Assembly (NCBI GenBank): GCA_029168955.1
Contig: JAPDOI010000358.1
Coordinates: 434,001-498,000 of the forward strand
Direction of reading: 5' to 3'
Length of the DNA stretch: 64,000 bases
Origin: Aplectana chamaeleonis
Lineage: Eukaryota; Nematoda; Chromadorea; Rhabditida; Cosmocercidae
Shown: piece by piece, positions 9,801-23,100 of the stretch
Layout: every line of letters begins with the position of its first letter
How positions within the stretch are numbered: the first letter of the stretch is position 1
Translations under genes and position numbers: made by a program
The notes under the pieces: model-generated
Database searches by the model: none
What the model was told of the DNA's origin: nothing
What the model saw: only the letters and a program-made list of their open reading frames with translations

Positions 9801-12800
9801 CTTTGTCACGAATACAAGGCGAGGTCCGCAAAATAGAGTGACAGTAAGAGAGCTGTGCCGCCTCCCGCTCATGAGCACGGCCGATGCGTTCACTGTGGCG
9901 CAAGTAGAGAAGATTATAAAGGACATGCGGAACTCCAAAGCTGTCGGTCCGGACGGCATTTGTCCTGCTGTACTGAAGAAACTCCCGACTGAGATCCTTC
10001 CACTCATCGTTGATATGATTAACACTTCGTTTAGCTCTTGCACTATTCCGCAAAACTGGAAGACAGCCAACGTGATCCCGTTGCCCAAGCCTGGCAAACC
10101 TCAGTCATCAGTAAAGGGATATCGTCCCATTAGCTTGATGTCACCTTTCGCCAAGGTGGCCGAAAAGCTCATTGTCAAGGATCTAGCGGAGCACAACGAG
10201 AAGCAGTTGTTTCAACATGGGTTCAGGAGGCTACATTCCACAACTACGGCGTTGCTAAAAATTACCAGCTATGCTATCGACGGGTTCAACTTTAACAAGC
10301 CATTGAGAACTGTAGCTGTTGCGTTGGATCTCACCAAGGCATTTGATACGGTTAACCTTGGAGTCCTGTCAAGCAACATACTGGAGTCGTCAATACCATC
10401 TTGGCAGAAGCGCTGGATATCGGCCTTTATTAAAGGTCGGCGGGCAAGAGTCATGTTTCAGAACCATGTCTCCAACAGTATTCCTATGGCAGCTGGAGTC
10501 CCTCAGGGCGGGGTTCTATCGCCAGCCCTCTTCAGTCTGTACCTCGAAGATATGCCTGAGCCTCCACAGGACATCAAGGTCGTCGCGTATGCTGATGACA
10601 TAACAATCATGTGTCGAGATCGGGACTTACAGGTGGCCGCCAATAAGATCAACGAGTACCTGATCACACTGAAGAGCTTTTTCGACCGCAAGATGCTAAG
10701 TATCTCTGCAGCCAAGTCGTCAGTGTCCGTTCTCACGACGGACCCATCCGAGCACAGCGCTCATCCGGATGTCGTGTGGGATGGAGACCGTTTGCCTGCT
10801 GCTCGCTTTCCAAAACTGCTCGGTCTTGTGCTCGATCCGTCACTCAAGTTTCATAAGAATACCGAGCAGAAGCAGGCAGTCGTTAAAGCTAAGCTCAACG
10901 TTCTCAGGGCCCTGGGCGGCACTTCGTGGGGTAGCAGCAAGGAGACTATACTCACAACGTATAAGGCAATTCTGCAGCCCGCCCTGGAGTACGCCGCACC
11001 GGTTTGGCAGCATCTCGTCTCAGAATCCTCCTGGACAAAGATGCAACGAGTACAAGATGCTGCTCTCCGTATCGCCACCGGATGTGCAAGGAGTTCCCCA
11101 ATCGAGCACCTGCATGCTGAGACCCGTCTATTACCAGTGAAGGAGCACTGTCAGCTCCAGGCCCAGCAATTTCGCATTAACATTATAAAGCAACCAAATC
11201 ACCCGTCGTGGAGAGTGCTAAACCCCGTGAGAGAGAGAAGTATAAGAAAGCCATTCGCCGATGCTCCAAACAAAGTCAATTTGCAAAGATGGCACGACTC
11301 ACAGCAAGAACGACTCCGTCTTTTGCGCGAGGAGCACACCAAGTTCGTACGGTGTCATCTTGTGAAGGCGGCCATGAATCCTATACTAGGAGATATACCG
11401 CCCCCCATCTGCACCTCAGAGTCTCAACTCGGAAGAAGGGCGAGATGCACGCTCGCATCATTACGCTGTGGTCACTCTACAATGCTAATGTCTTATGTCA
11501 GCAAGATTAACAGCAGCAAATCTGATGTGTGCCCGGACTGCGGTATCGTCGGCCATGATACCGCACATTTATTCAACTGTCCGGAGAGACCTACCATGCT
11601 GACACCAATGGACCTATGGACGAATCCACTACTGGTCGCCCAGTTCCTCCGCCTATGACAAAACCCTCTATGTGGCTGCAAAGAAGAAGAAGAAGAATAC
11701 AGGGATTCGCTGGTGGAAGTAGCGGACGACAAGACTGTCCATGATTTTCGAATAGGACTCACAGTCCCGACAAGCTAATTTTACTGTAGGCGCAAAGGAA
11801 CGGAGGCATAAAGGCTCAATGCTCATCCAGTCTGTATGCACTCACTTGATCGACGTTAACATATTCAACTGTTCCCTGGTGTCATCATCGAAATAGGCCG
11901 TCTCGTTCATCCATAAAACCGGGAAGATCAAGTTAGCCGTATCTGACAGGATTCTACAAAAACTGGCAATACAGAAAGAAGTTTTGGTGAAAAATTAGAG
12001 AAAAAACTCACGCAAGATTCCCTCTCACCATTCCAACATTAATTTGTGTCAATCTTTTTGCAGATACGGGCACGCCACTGGTTGGCTCAACATCTACGAG
12101 GGTTTCATCGTTCAATTCACTGGGAGCTGCAACACCTCCAATGGCCGACCGCACCTAAACCGTTTAAAAATTCATGATTATAGGACAACCTCAAGAATGG
12201 GCCGCAGGAAAAAAATGTACAAAATATGCAAAGGGAGAGCTTATTGTGAGAAAGGCTACAAAGATAGACAAAACTTCTACGAACACAAATTCCAGCTTTA
12301 TGTTAATGTAAACTAGCGAGGCCTAGCGAAGTTTTCGCTCACAGAAACTTTTGCGTGAGCCAACTACCTGAGACGGATTAGTTTGTCGGTGGTGACTGAC
12401 TTCCGTCTACCGGAAAGTTGCTGTACGTATGGACTCTCCTGAGCAGAGCAGGGTGCCGTACATTTACAGCAGGCCGTGGGGGTATCAAAATGTGGGATCT
12501 TAAAGCAAAACATAAGAAGCCAGCGGTAAATCGTCGGTTGCTACCGGCACAAAATTCACAACCCCTTCTGTACTTCCTTCCCTTACGTCGCTACCCACTG
12601 CCCTTTCTTCCAATTTGTAAAGCTCACAAGCGATTATTCTCGCTTTACCGTCTCTATCATGATAAGGAAAAAAGCATTCTCATATTATATGATGTTTCCC
12701 TAGTTGACCATCATGCCCTTGTTCTCAATGAATGAAATTAGTAGGTGGTTGTTTATGTTTTTGTGGTGCAGATTTTGATAAGCTCAGACTTGCAACATTT

Positions 12801-14087
12801 ATAAAACTGGTTTTTGGAAGTTAGGGATTCAAAATGACTGAGCGGTTGCAATGAGTGGCGAACAGAGAAGGTGCGGAAGTGGAGTTGCTGCTTGTATCCT
12901 AAACTGGCAAAAAATGTCGCAGGAGTCAATCTCAAAACGCGTCGCACGCTCCTCAAGATTCATGTTTTCCTATCTATTTCTTCTCCACAAAAGGTTAAGA
13001 TTTAGCATTAAAAAATTGAAAAACCTTTTTCCAAATTCTACACTCTTGGTGACGTCCTGCACACTCCCACGGCGGTCCTGCTAACTTTTGATGACCTGCA
13101 CACTCCCACTCGGGACCTGTGCATTTTCTATGACGCCCTGCACACTCCAACTCCTTGGGACCTGCGCACTCTCTATGACGTCCTGCACACTCCCGTTAGG
13201 GTTCTTCACACTTTCTATGACGCCCTGCACGCTACCATTTGGGTCCTGCACACTTTCTATGACGTGCTGCACACCCCCGTTGGGGTCCTGCACATTCCTA
13301 CTTAGGACCTGCGCACTTTCTATGACGTCCTGCACACTCCGATTAGGGTCCTGCACACTTTCTATGACGTCCTGCACACTCCGAATAGGGTCCTGCACAC
13401 TTTCTATGACGCCCTGCACACTCCCACTGGGGTCCTGTACATTCCTACTTAGGACCTGCGCACTTTCTATGACGTCCTGCACACTCCGATTAGGGTCCTG
13501 CACACTTTCTATGACGCCCTGCACACTCCCACTGAGGTCCTGCACGTTTTCTATGACGTCCTGCACACTTCCGCTGGGGTCCTGCACATTCCTACTTAGG
13601 ACCTGCGCACTTTCTATGACGTCCTGCACACTCCGATTAGGGTCCTGCACACTTTCTATGAAGTCCTGCACACCCTCAGTGGGGTCCTGCACACTTTCTA
13701 TGACGCCCTGCACACTCCCACTGGGGTCCTGCACACTTTCTATGACGTCCTGCACATTCCTACTTAGGACCTGCGCACTTTCTATGACATCCTGCACACT
13801 CCGATTAGGGTCCTGCACACTTACTATGACGTCTTGCACACCCTCAGTGGGGTCCTGCACACCTTTTATGACGCCCTGCATTTTTTGCATCGCTAGACGA
13901 CTCGCAGAAGTTATCATGACCCGCGGCCAAAAGTGCGCTCCACGGACAAACTTGGTTGCCCCGAGGCAAGTAAGAGGTGACTCGGGCTGATTTTTTGGTA
14001 CTCGATAAATGTCGCACCCACCTAAATGTTGGTACCAATTCATACAAGTTTTGTTCGGCCATTCCTAAGATATCCGGGACGCATGCA

Positions 14088-14172
<85 letters not shown>

Positions 14173-17100
14173 CGGGACATAACTGCTTTAAGTATAAGGA
14201 TGTTGCCTGATCTATGTAAAAATGTAAACGTCCAACTGTTAAATACTGTTTTTGAACATAAGAAAATTATCTGGCATTCCTTTCGAAAATTCAAAACACT
14301 AGATAATACTGAAATTTGAGAACCGATACAGTTAAATATAGGTAGGTATAATATTAGGCCTAGATCGTGTTGTTCACCAGAAGTTGCACAACTAAATATA
14401 AATGAGAGGCGGCCGGTTGAAGATCAATACGTGCAATCCTCATAGCATCGCATTCTTCACTGGTTGAGCGAGAGCAGTTGTCTCGAAACTTTAGGCGCAT
14501 TGAGCTTCAACCCACCGCATCTCATTGACATACAGATAGATAACTTTCGATGGATTGCATTATATGCGCAGTAATGCAGACCAGTTTTTGAATATTTCAG
14601 CATTTACAGACATCAAAGCAGGCACTTATCCACACGTGCGATTCCGAAGGTCAATTTTTCCCAAACCTTCTCAAGGAGGGTTATTCAAAAAGCTGAACAC
14701 GAACATGGATGACACCAATTTTCAGTTCTTCATTTTCGACCTCTAGGGTTCGAACAGAGAAACTAAGCGTAAACCACGAATAATAATCATAAAAAATCAG
14801 TAATGTTATTTTGATTGTATGCGTCGAACTTCAGTTTACTTTCGGAAAAATGTGAAGTAACCTCAGGATCGGCATTGTAGAAATGCGGATTTGAGATGTA
14901 TATGCGTGGCGTTCCAGGAAAACATCTTCCAATATCAAGCAGGCCACGAGGCAAGCAACCAGCTAAAACAGCCGAAGAGTATAAATATGAAGTCAGAAAA
15001 GGATGAGATGCTTACGAATTTGTACAGAAGCATTGAAGAAAGTGGGTGTGTTATTCTTGTTGCAAAATCCACGGTTCTCAGGGACACTAGGGTCGAAAAT
15101 CTTCGGGGAAAATCCGTAGCGGAATGCTGTCACGTCGCCGACCTCCGACTTCTGCCGATATTGCAAGGGTATGCTCCTGTAATGAAAAGACATGAGAACC
15201 TTCGTCGAACTGCAGTGAAATTGGGCGAGTAGTTCTACCTGCAAATAGGGCCAGCAAATATGTCAAGCTCGCGGCCTTCCTCAAGGAAAGGAGGAAAGAG
15301 TTGACCATCTGTTCCATGGATTTCGCGAGCATCCATCGAGTCCCAGACAGAATCGGGCATAATGGACATGTTATTAAAGGTGAACACCTGAATTTGTGCT
15401 ACATTAATCCAAGTGATGGATAACCTGGGAAAACGCATGATGCAATTCTATCATTGGTCGAAAAAAAAACCGACCCTGATAAAAATACACCAATCTGGGG
15501 TGGAGCGCGAGCCCTGATTGCTTCACCTTCGTCGTTACCGCATACAGAGTCTTCAAGCGCTCGATAGCGAGTGAGATTTTTTCTACCGCTCAATAAGCCG
15601 CAACATTTTGAGGGAGCTCTGCCGATTACAAAGACTAAAGCTGCCGAGATGTCGTCCGTTCGTGCCGTGGCATTGTGGAGGAAAGAAGACCACCTCCGTG
15701 CAAACCGACGTCAACCCCTCCGCGTGGAGGGTTTTTGTCATGGGAGAGATGCTGGCTGGCTGCAGCTCTCCTAAGGATTCTACTACAAAGGGCCGGCATC
15801 GAGAAGAATCCAGGACCCGCTCAGGAGTACCTATGCGCCACATGCAGCAAGAATCTCACATGGAATGGGATAAGTGTCCAATGTTTTGGATGTCAGAGGT
15901 GGGTGCATCTCTCCTGTTCGGGTCTCAGTTCTGTGAGGCATCACGATCCTTCCTTCCGTTGTGTTCTGTGCTCTGCCCCCAGTAACTCTGATTCCTCATT
16001 TACCAACCGCCCCCTCTCTATTGTTCATATTAACCTCAATGGCCTTCATGCTAACAAGGGAAGTATGAGAAGCGTAGGTCTGAACGGTAGAAATCAAATG
16101 TCTTGTGAGAATGTTCACGTCTTACATAGTGAAACAGTGTTGATGACCCGCCGCGAAACATAGACCTGAAGGAGTTATAAGCTCCGAAAGTTTGACGGCC
16201 ATCGATCTCCTCCTAGTCTACGATTTCCTAGGCGCCCACTCCAACAGCATCGACGGCGCAGAGGGAGGGATGGCTGATGGTAGGCACTAGACCAGGGTTC
16301 GATTCCTCTCCAGAGCTGCTATTTTGCAAATTCACGGAACTTCCATATTTTGATCAAGAATTATATCCCAAATGTCATTTTATCTTTTTGCTGCGCGATA
16401 TAGGCATACCGACGTTCAAATAGAATTGGATACAAGGAATTCAACGATTCGCTTCCCATCAAGGATTTCCCATTGATTTGGAGAACTTACATGATTCGGA
16501 AACATTACAACACATATTTTGAACAAGTTACTCGTACCAATAAGTAACAGTACTAGTTAAGTACTAGCTATAGCTACAAGTTGAAGTTTACAAGTTGAAG
16601 GGTGTATTCAAGGCGAAGAATCTTCACGTCGTCAGCGGATCATCCCATATCATGACGACGTCAACAACACATGAATTTTTCGAGCATGTTTTCATGCCGC
16701 AAATGCCGAAGAGTTGTGTTCTCCTCCTCGACTCGTGGAGTGGTTTTTCCAATCAGAACGCTATACAGGCTCTTGTGCCGGCTGGGAAAAACTTGCAGAT
16801 TTTTACGATACCACCTGGCGCTACGAGCCTGGTTCAGCCGGCAGACGTCGGGTTTTTCAGCTATGTGAAAGCGCTGCTTAAGCGATTTCACTCGCACGTG
16901 ATCGTCCACGACCTTCCTTTTGACATCCAGAAACGAGACAATATTCTGAAGGTACATGGATTTCAGTTATGACTATTGCGCTCCTCACAATCAGAACTTC
17001 GAATTTTTAGGTCGTGTCACTGGTACACCGTATCTTGTGTCATCCATCACTCGAAAAGCTTGTAGAGTGCGCGTGGTTCAAGGCCGGCTACGCTCTGGCC

Positions 17101-20100
17101 CGCCCGGGTCTTTTCGAAAGTCCAACTGATCTCGTATTCCCAGTAGAGCTTGGCCCCTGTGAGGAGATAGGTTGCCAGGAGCCTATCGCGTTCATTCGCT
17201 GTCCCTACTGTGCAGTTTGCTTATGTTTCATGCATTATGTGCCCATTTACCACTGGTGCTGAAATTGGTTATATATTTTGCATCCCACAGACTGATGAAA
17301 TTGTTCAAAATATGTGTTGTAATGTTTCCGAATCATGTAAGTTCTCCAAATCAATGGGAAATCCTTGATGGGAAGCGAATCGTTGAATTCCTTGTATCCA
17401 AGTCTATTTGAACGTCGGTATGCCTATATCGCGCAGCAAAAAGATAAAATGACATTTGGGATATGATTCTTGATCAAAATATGGAAGTTCCGTGAATTTG
17501 CAAAATAGCAGCTCTGGAGAGGAATCGAACCCTGGTCTAGTGCCTACCATCAGCCATCCCTCCCTCTGCGCCATCGATGCTGTTGGAGTCGGCGCCTAGG
17601 AAATCGTAGACTAGGAGGAGATCGATGGCCGTCAAACTTTCGGAGCTTATAACTCCTTCAGGTCTGTTTCGCGGCGGGTCATCAACACTGTTTCACTATG
17701 TAAGACGTGAACATTCTCACAAGACATTTGATTTCTACCGTTCAGACCTACGCTTCTTATACTTCCCTTGTAAGTTGTCTGAACTCTCTCTTTTTGCTCG
17801 TACTCATCATCCTGATGTCATAGTGGTTCAGGAAACCAAGCTTTCTCCTTCTACTACCGCTCGTCACCCTAACATTCCTGGCTACACTGCTTATCATGCT
17901 CCAAGGTCAGCTCACGGCGGAGAAGTTTCCACTTTCGTATTATCAAATATACCCTCTCATATCATACCAAACACCCCATCGGACGATACTCTTGAGCGCC
18001 TGCCTATCCACCTCCCTCTTAAAACACCTATATCTCTTTTTAATATCTATATCCCTCCTACCACGTCCTGTCCCCAATCTTACGACCCTACTCCCTCACT
18101 CAAGCAGTTGTACGACTCCTCCCTTTCACCCTCTATTGTATTCGCAGGCGATTTCGCTGCTCATACATTCTGCTCGTCGCTTAACACTGATGCTAGAGGA
18201 GAAGACGTCGAAGAATGGGCGGAGGAGTGCGACCTGGTCATCCTTAACGATGATCAGCCGACTCGTCTCCCGGCCAACGGCCGATCCGCTAGTCCTGACA
18301 TCTCTCTTGTATCACCTAATCTCTCCAGCGCTTGCTCTTGGTCGACCGCTACAACTCTGTCCAGTGATCATATCCCCGTCTCTGTCCATGTCGATCTCTC
18401 TAATTCTCTTGCTCCTTATTCAGGTATCCGTAAAAGATCTTATCTTAATCTTTGCCTTGCAGACTGGCGCTTGTTAAGGGAGGTGGCACTTCGCCATGTG
18501 GATGACTACCCATGGAATTGAAATGTGCACCAGAAAGAACGTCACTTGACTGACGCGATTCGCAAGGCCATGAAAGCAGCCATTCCGGAGAGCCGAGTTA
18601 AGAACTTCTTTCCCAATGTCACCAGGGAAATCCTGGAGAAGATAAGGACAAGGGATGCAAAGAGAGTCGCAGATCACCTGGATCCGACCATTACTGAGCT
18701 GGATAGCGAAATTAAGCGAGATCTGGACAAGCACAAGAAGGAGTGTTGGGAGAAATTCACGGAGAAGATGAATTTCAAGAGTGAAGGAGCATCAACTTGG
18801 AAAGTGTTAAAGAAGATCTCGGGCAAGAGCACCTCCACCAACTATTCCACGATTGAGTTCGAGAAAAGTTTTCAAATCGGGAAAGGAGGCTGCAACTGCT
18901 CTCGGAAAGAATTTTTTCATAACTCAGGCTAAGAGAGGGAAACAGAATCGAGTGACTGTAAGAGAGCTCTGTAAGTTGCCGCTCATGAACGAAGCAGAAG
19001 CAGTGACGCCCGCGCAGATTGAAAAGGTGGTAAAAGAGATGCGCAACTCGAAGGCTGTAGGGCCGGATGGCATTAGTCCAGCGGTCTTGAAGAAACTGCC
19101 GAATGAGATTATGCCAATCCTGGCTGACGTCATCAACACATCCCTTCGCACGTGCATCGTACCCCAAGACTGGAAAATGGCAAGCGTCGTTCCGTTGCCC
19201 AAGCCAGGTAAATCGCCATGGACGGCTAAGGGATACAGGCCAATAAGTCTGTTATCACCAACCGCAAAGGTCGCTGAGAAACTGGTCGTCAAGGAGCTGG
19301 TCGAACATAATAACAATCAAACAGCACCAGCATGGATTCCGCAAATTACACTCTACCACCACGGCGCTGCTGGAGATTGTGAGCTATGTTTTGGATGGCT
19401 TCAACGCCGGAAAGCCTCAACGCACTGTTGGAGTAGCCCTGGACCTCACGAAGGCTTTTGACACTGTCAGCTTGGGCATATTGTCTGAGAAGCTATTGAG
19501 GTCCACCATCCCGCCTTGGCAGAAGCGATAGATTACCGCACCCATCAAAGGGCGCCGAGCAAAAGTGCTGTTTCAGGGACATGTCTCTAATAGCATCCCG
19601 ATCGCTGCCGGTGTCCCTCAAGGAGGAGTCATATCGCCTGCTCTGTTCAGTCTTTACCTGGAAGATTTGCCCGTCCTCCCAAGTGACATCAAAGTCGTTG
19701 CGTATGCGGATGACATCACCATCTTGTGCCGAGACAGAGACATTAATATAGCTGCACGCAAGATCAATAGCTACCTCATCGTTCTGAAGAGCTTTCTCGA
19801 TGATATGATGCTCACTGTCTCTGCCGCTAAATCATATGCATCAGTTTTCTCCACTGACCCTAAGGAACACTGCGCTCACCCCATTGTGAATTGGGAAGAC
19901 GCTCGTCTGCCTGCCGCACGTTTCCCTAAGCTGCTCGGACTAGTATTGGATCCTTCGTTGAGGTTTCACAAGAATACTGAGCAGAAACAGGCTACAGTGA
20001 AAGCAAAGCTCAACGTCCTACGAGCTCTGGGAGGAACGTCGTGGGGAAGTAGCAAGGAGACAATTTTGACCACCTACAAGGCAATATTGCAGCCGGCGTT

Positions 20101-23100
20101 GGAGTACGCTGCACCGGTATGGCAGCACATAGTATCGGATTCATCGTGGACAAAGATGCAGCGAGTTCAAAATGTTGCACTTCGGATTGCCACAGGGTGT
20201 GCTAAAAGCACCCCAGTGGAACATCTTCATGCTGAACCCGAATTCTGCCAGTTAAGGAGCACTGCCAACTCCAGGCGCAGCAACTGGTTATTAACATTGT
20301 CAAGCAGCCTGACCACCCATTAAGAAGGATCATGAATCCCGTGAGAGAGAGACATATCAGAAGGCCTTTTGCGGATGCTCCCGAGAAAGTCAATATACAA
20401 AGATGGACGGACTCCCAACTGGATCGTCTGCGTCTTTTACGTGCGGAGCACACCAAGTTCGTCAGGGATCACTTGAGTAGGATGACCGTCAATCCCATAT
20501 TGGGGGTCGTACCACCCGTAGTCAGCAACACCGAGATGGAACTCGGTAGGCGGGCTAGAAGTACCCTTGCCTCGTTACGCTGCGGTCATTCCCCTATGCT
20601 GATGTCATACTTGCATAAGATCGATCGCAGTAAGCCTGACGAGTGCCCGGACTGTGGTAGCCGTGGCCACACAACTGAGCACCTATTTGATTGCCCAAAG
20701 AGGCCGACCACTCTGACAACAATGGATTTGTGGACGAATCCGGTTTCAGTCGCCCGTTTCTTGAACCTTTGACAAAAACCTTCCTGCGGCTGCAAAGAAG
20801 AAGAAGACAAAGACTAAAAAAATTAGTCAGAAACAGGGTCTAGCAGGTCATTGCGCCTAGTCTCGCTGGAGCTACGACCCCCCCCTGATGACCAAAAATT
20901 TGCAAGAAATTCTGAAATTTTCACAACACCCCCCCTCCTGAATGATGCAGTAATTTGAAAAATTATTTCTTTACTCCAAAATTTTTACACCCCTATTTTA
21001 ATTTTTAGACCAAAAATTTAACGAATCCCCTCCCCTTTGGGTGCAGGCGCAATCTCGCTGGACCCTGGTCAGAAAGGAAATGTACACTATATCAAAATGC
21101 ACATACCTTGCCAATACTTTCAGCGCCATCGAGCCCTGTTGAGATTTCGTACAAGCCATCGTCGGTATTATTTTGCTAAAACCTAACTCTCGTATGCTAA
21201 CTGGCTCTAGGAATCAATCGAAAAGATGAAAAAGAGCAAACTCCAAAGAAAAATCCGACGCGTGATGGGATTTTGGCGGCTTCACATAAATTCTTGATCC
21301 ATCTCTTCCCGCAGGCAAGGGCGATCAGAGGATCTTCGTACCCATCAAATAACGCTTCCCTCACAGTTACCTAGGAAATAATGGGGGTAGAGAGCAAAAG
21401 TAGCAATGATTAGGCATGAAGCCAAATAACAGCTGAATGTACTATTATCAACGATTCGTACATTGATGAAAGGTCCTTCCCTTCGAGCCGCAGTGAGGGC
21501 AGCTGTGATGGCAAACTTCATCATCGGCCCTTGCATCGCGAAGTCCACGAATTTCTGAAATCAGAAGAAACAAGAATGGGGAGTGAAAAATAAATTGAAA
21601 GCGAAAATGTGAACTTGCCTGGAAAACAACATTTGGAATGATCACGCGTTCATCAAGAGAGCAGTTGGGGCAAGAAAGTGATTCATTGAAAACGTAAACA
21701 TGGTTGTTCCGATACAGAACTCGTGAGTCATTCTTTTCAAATTGATGAAGTGCTTTCCATTGCTGTTCTCTGCAAAGTTTCAGAGAAAAACTGCAGCTCA
21801 GTTCACCACTTTCACTTTGATAGAACACTCTCAAGGACAAGTTGGGCGAAATTTAGAAGCCTGTACCAAAAGTTTGGCGAAAATCGGGTCGTTTGATTAG
21901 CACATAATTGAAACAAAATAGCGACAGATCGCTACTTGAACTGATGGCCTTCCTCAGCCGATACCTGATGTCCTTTCATAGAATGGGCGAAGCAACGGCG
22001 CCATACTCCCAAAAGAAGGCGGGGTAGGAGGCTAATCGTCCGTCAATCGTGTACTTTACGTCGTCGCGGTTGCTGAAGCTCTTTTCTTGCAGCTATAGGA
22101 CATGGGACTTCTAAGAATCCTATCATCCTGATCGCCACCCTCTCTGTCAGCACGCCCCCCTCCAGCGGCGCGGCGAGTATGAATGATTTACCCCTCTCCT
22201 GTTCCTTACGCCCTTCTAGAGACTATGAACAATCCAACAATGCCGCCCAGGCGGTGCACGAGTGAAGGGAATAACGTGTTCTCTGAGGTCGTCTTGATAG
22301 GCACGAGAACAATAACTTGCAGGCCCAGAAGCGGAGGGAGGCAGATCAGGAGGCAGTGACGTCCATCCTGGACGAAGTTGAAGTCGATGCCGTCCCCTTG
22401 TCAGTATATCGCATGGGGACATACAGACGACTCCAAAAAGCGTCCTGTGAAGTTGATCTTCGGAAACCACCACGACGCCATCCATATGCTTCGCTCAGGC
22501 CATAAGCTCAAAGATTCTGATGACTTGAAGCACGTTTTTGTTCGTCCCTCTTATAGTTCTGAGTTTCAGACTCAGCTGCACGAGGCGCGGAAGACATATA
22601 TACATGGGGGAAAGTCCACAGCGTAGCGAGGCAAGTGAGGACCTGGCTCGCCTACCGAGTTCCATCTCGGTTTCGCTCACCTTGGGTGGCACGACACCCA
22701 ATATGGGGTTTACTGCGACCTTGCTCAAACGGTCCTTGACAAATTGGGTATGCTCCGCACGCAAGAGACGGAGGCATTCTTGTTGTGCGTTTGTCCATCT
22801 CTGTATATTGATTTTAGTGGGAGCATCAGCAAACGGCTTTCTAATACATCTCTCTCTCTCACGGGGTCTAATACTCTTTGCGACGGATTATTTGGCTGCT
22901 TCAAGATGTTTATGCACAGCTGTTGTGCCTGGAGTTGGTAATGGACTCTCACTGGTAGTACGCGGGCCTCGGCGTGTAAATGCTCTATTGGAGTGCTCTT
23001 CGCGCAGCCCGTGGCGATTCAAAGAGCAGCATTTTGAACTCGCTGCATCTTGGACCACGATGACTCCTACCTAAATGCTGCCAGACTGGTGCAGCATACT

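Larger units (their letters stand above)
8241..11694 (+). mobile_element. ingi/Vingi-like LINE, copy B (full length)
   Basis: It is a 3454-bp element with an exact 11-bp target duplication, GAATACAGGGA, at 8230-8240 and 11695-11705. The 5' end is GCTTCCGAG and the 3' end is GGCTGCAAAGAAGAAGAAGAA. The order encoded is a 2A-like motif, a PHD-like finger, an apurinic endonuclease, a reverse transcriptase and a Cys/His knuckle. There is no RNase H. One frameshift near 8940 splits the endonuclease; otherwise the copy looks intact. It lies antisense in intron 12 of the CD36-like gene. Confidence 0.9.
16055..17770 (+). mobile_element. Tc4/Tc5-like DNA transposon (1716 bp) inside LINE copy C
   Basis: The inverted repeats are 16055-16526 and 17301-17770, about 470 bp each, starting CAAGGGAAGTAT. 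Flanking bases read CTAA on the left and TAAG on the right, a TAA duplication at a CTAAG site. C. elegans Tc4 and Tc5 use exactly this TNA duplication at CTNAG and have long inverted repeats. The interior encodes only the C-terminal part of a DDE transposase, so the copy is non-autonomous. Confidence 0.88.
15640..20806 (+). mobile_element. ingi/Vingi-like LINE, copy C, split by a Tc5-like element
   Basis: It is flanked by an exact 12-bp duplication, ACAAAGACTAAA, at 15628-15639 and 20807-20818. The 5' end is GCTGCCGAGATGTCGT and the 3' end GGCTGCAAAGAAGAAG. Without the 1716-bp insert at 16055-17770 and its TNA duplication it is about 3448 bp, the same as copy B. It lies antisense in intron 6 of the CD36-like gene. 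Several frameshifts and stops have accumulated. Confidence 0.9.

Noticed and set aside
13051..13880. CRISPR-like array
   Set aside because: Repeats are contiguous 21-bp units without unique spacers, in a eukaryotic intron.
12690..14035. Helitron
   Set aside because: I found no 5' TC / 3' CTRR with hairpin at the composite repeat's ends and no Rep/helicase coding.
13081..14043. Long repetitive protein of about 300 residues on either strand
   Set aside because: The unit is divisible by 3, so both strands stay open; no start context or domain supports coding.
14026..14319. Thr-His or Cys-Val repeat proteins
   Set aside because: They are translations of the CA microsatellite.
16220..16310. Functional tRNA gene
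   Set aside because: Only A- and B-box-like parts match; the acceptor and T stems do not pair well.
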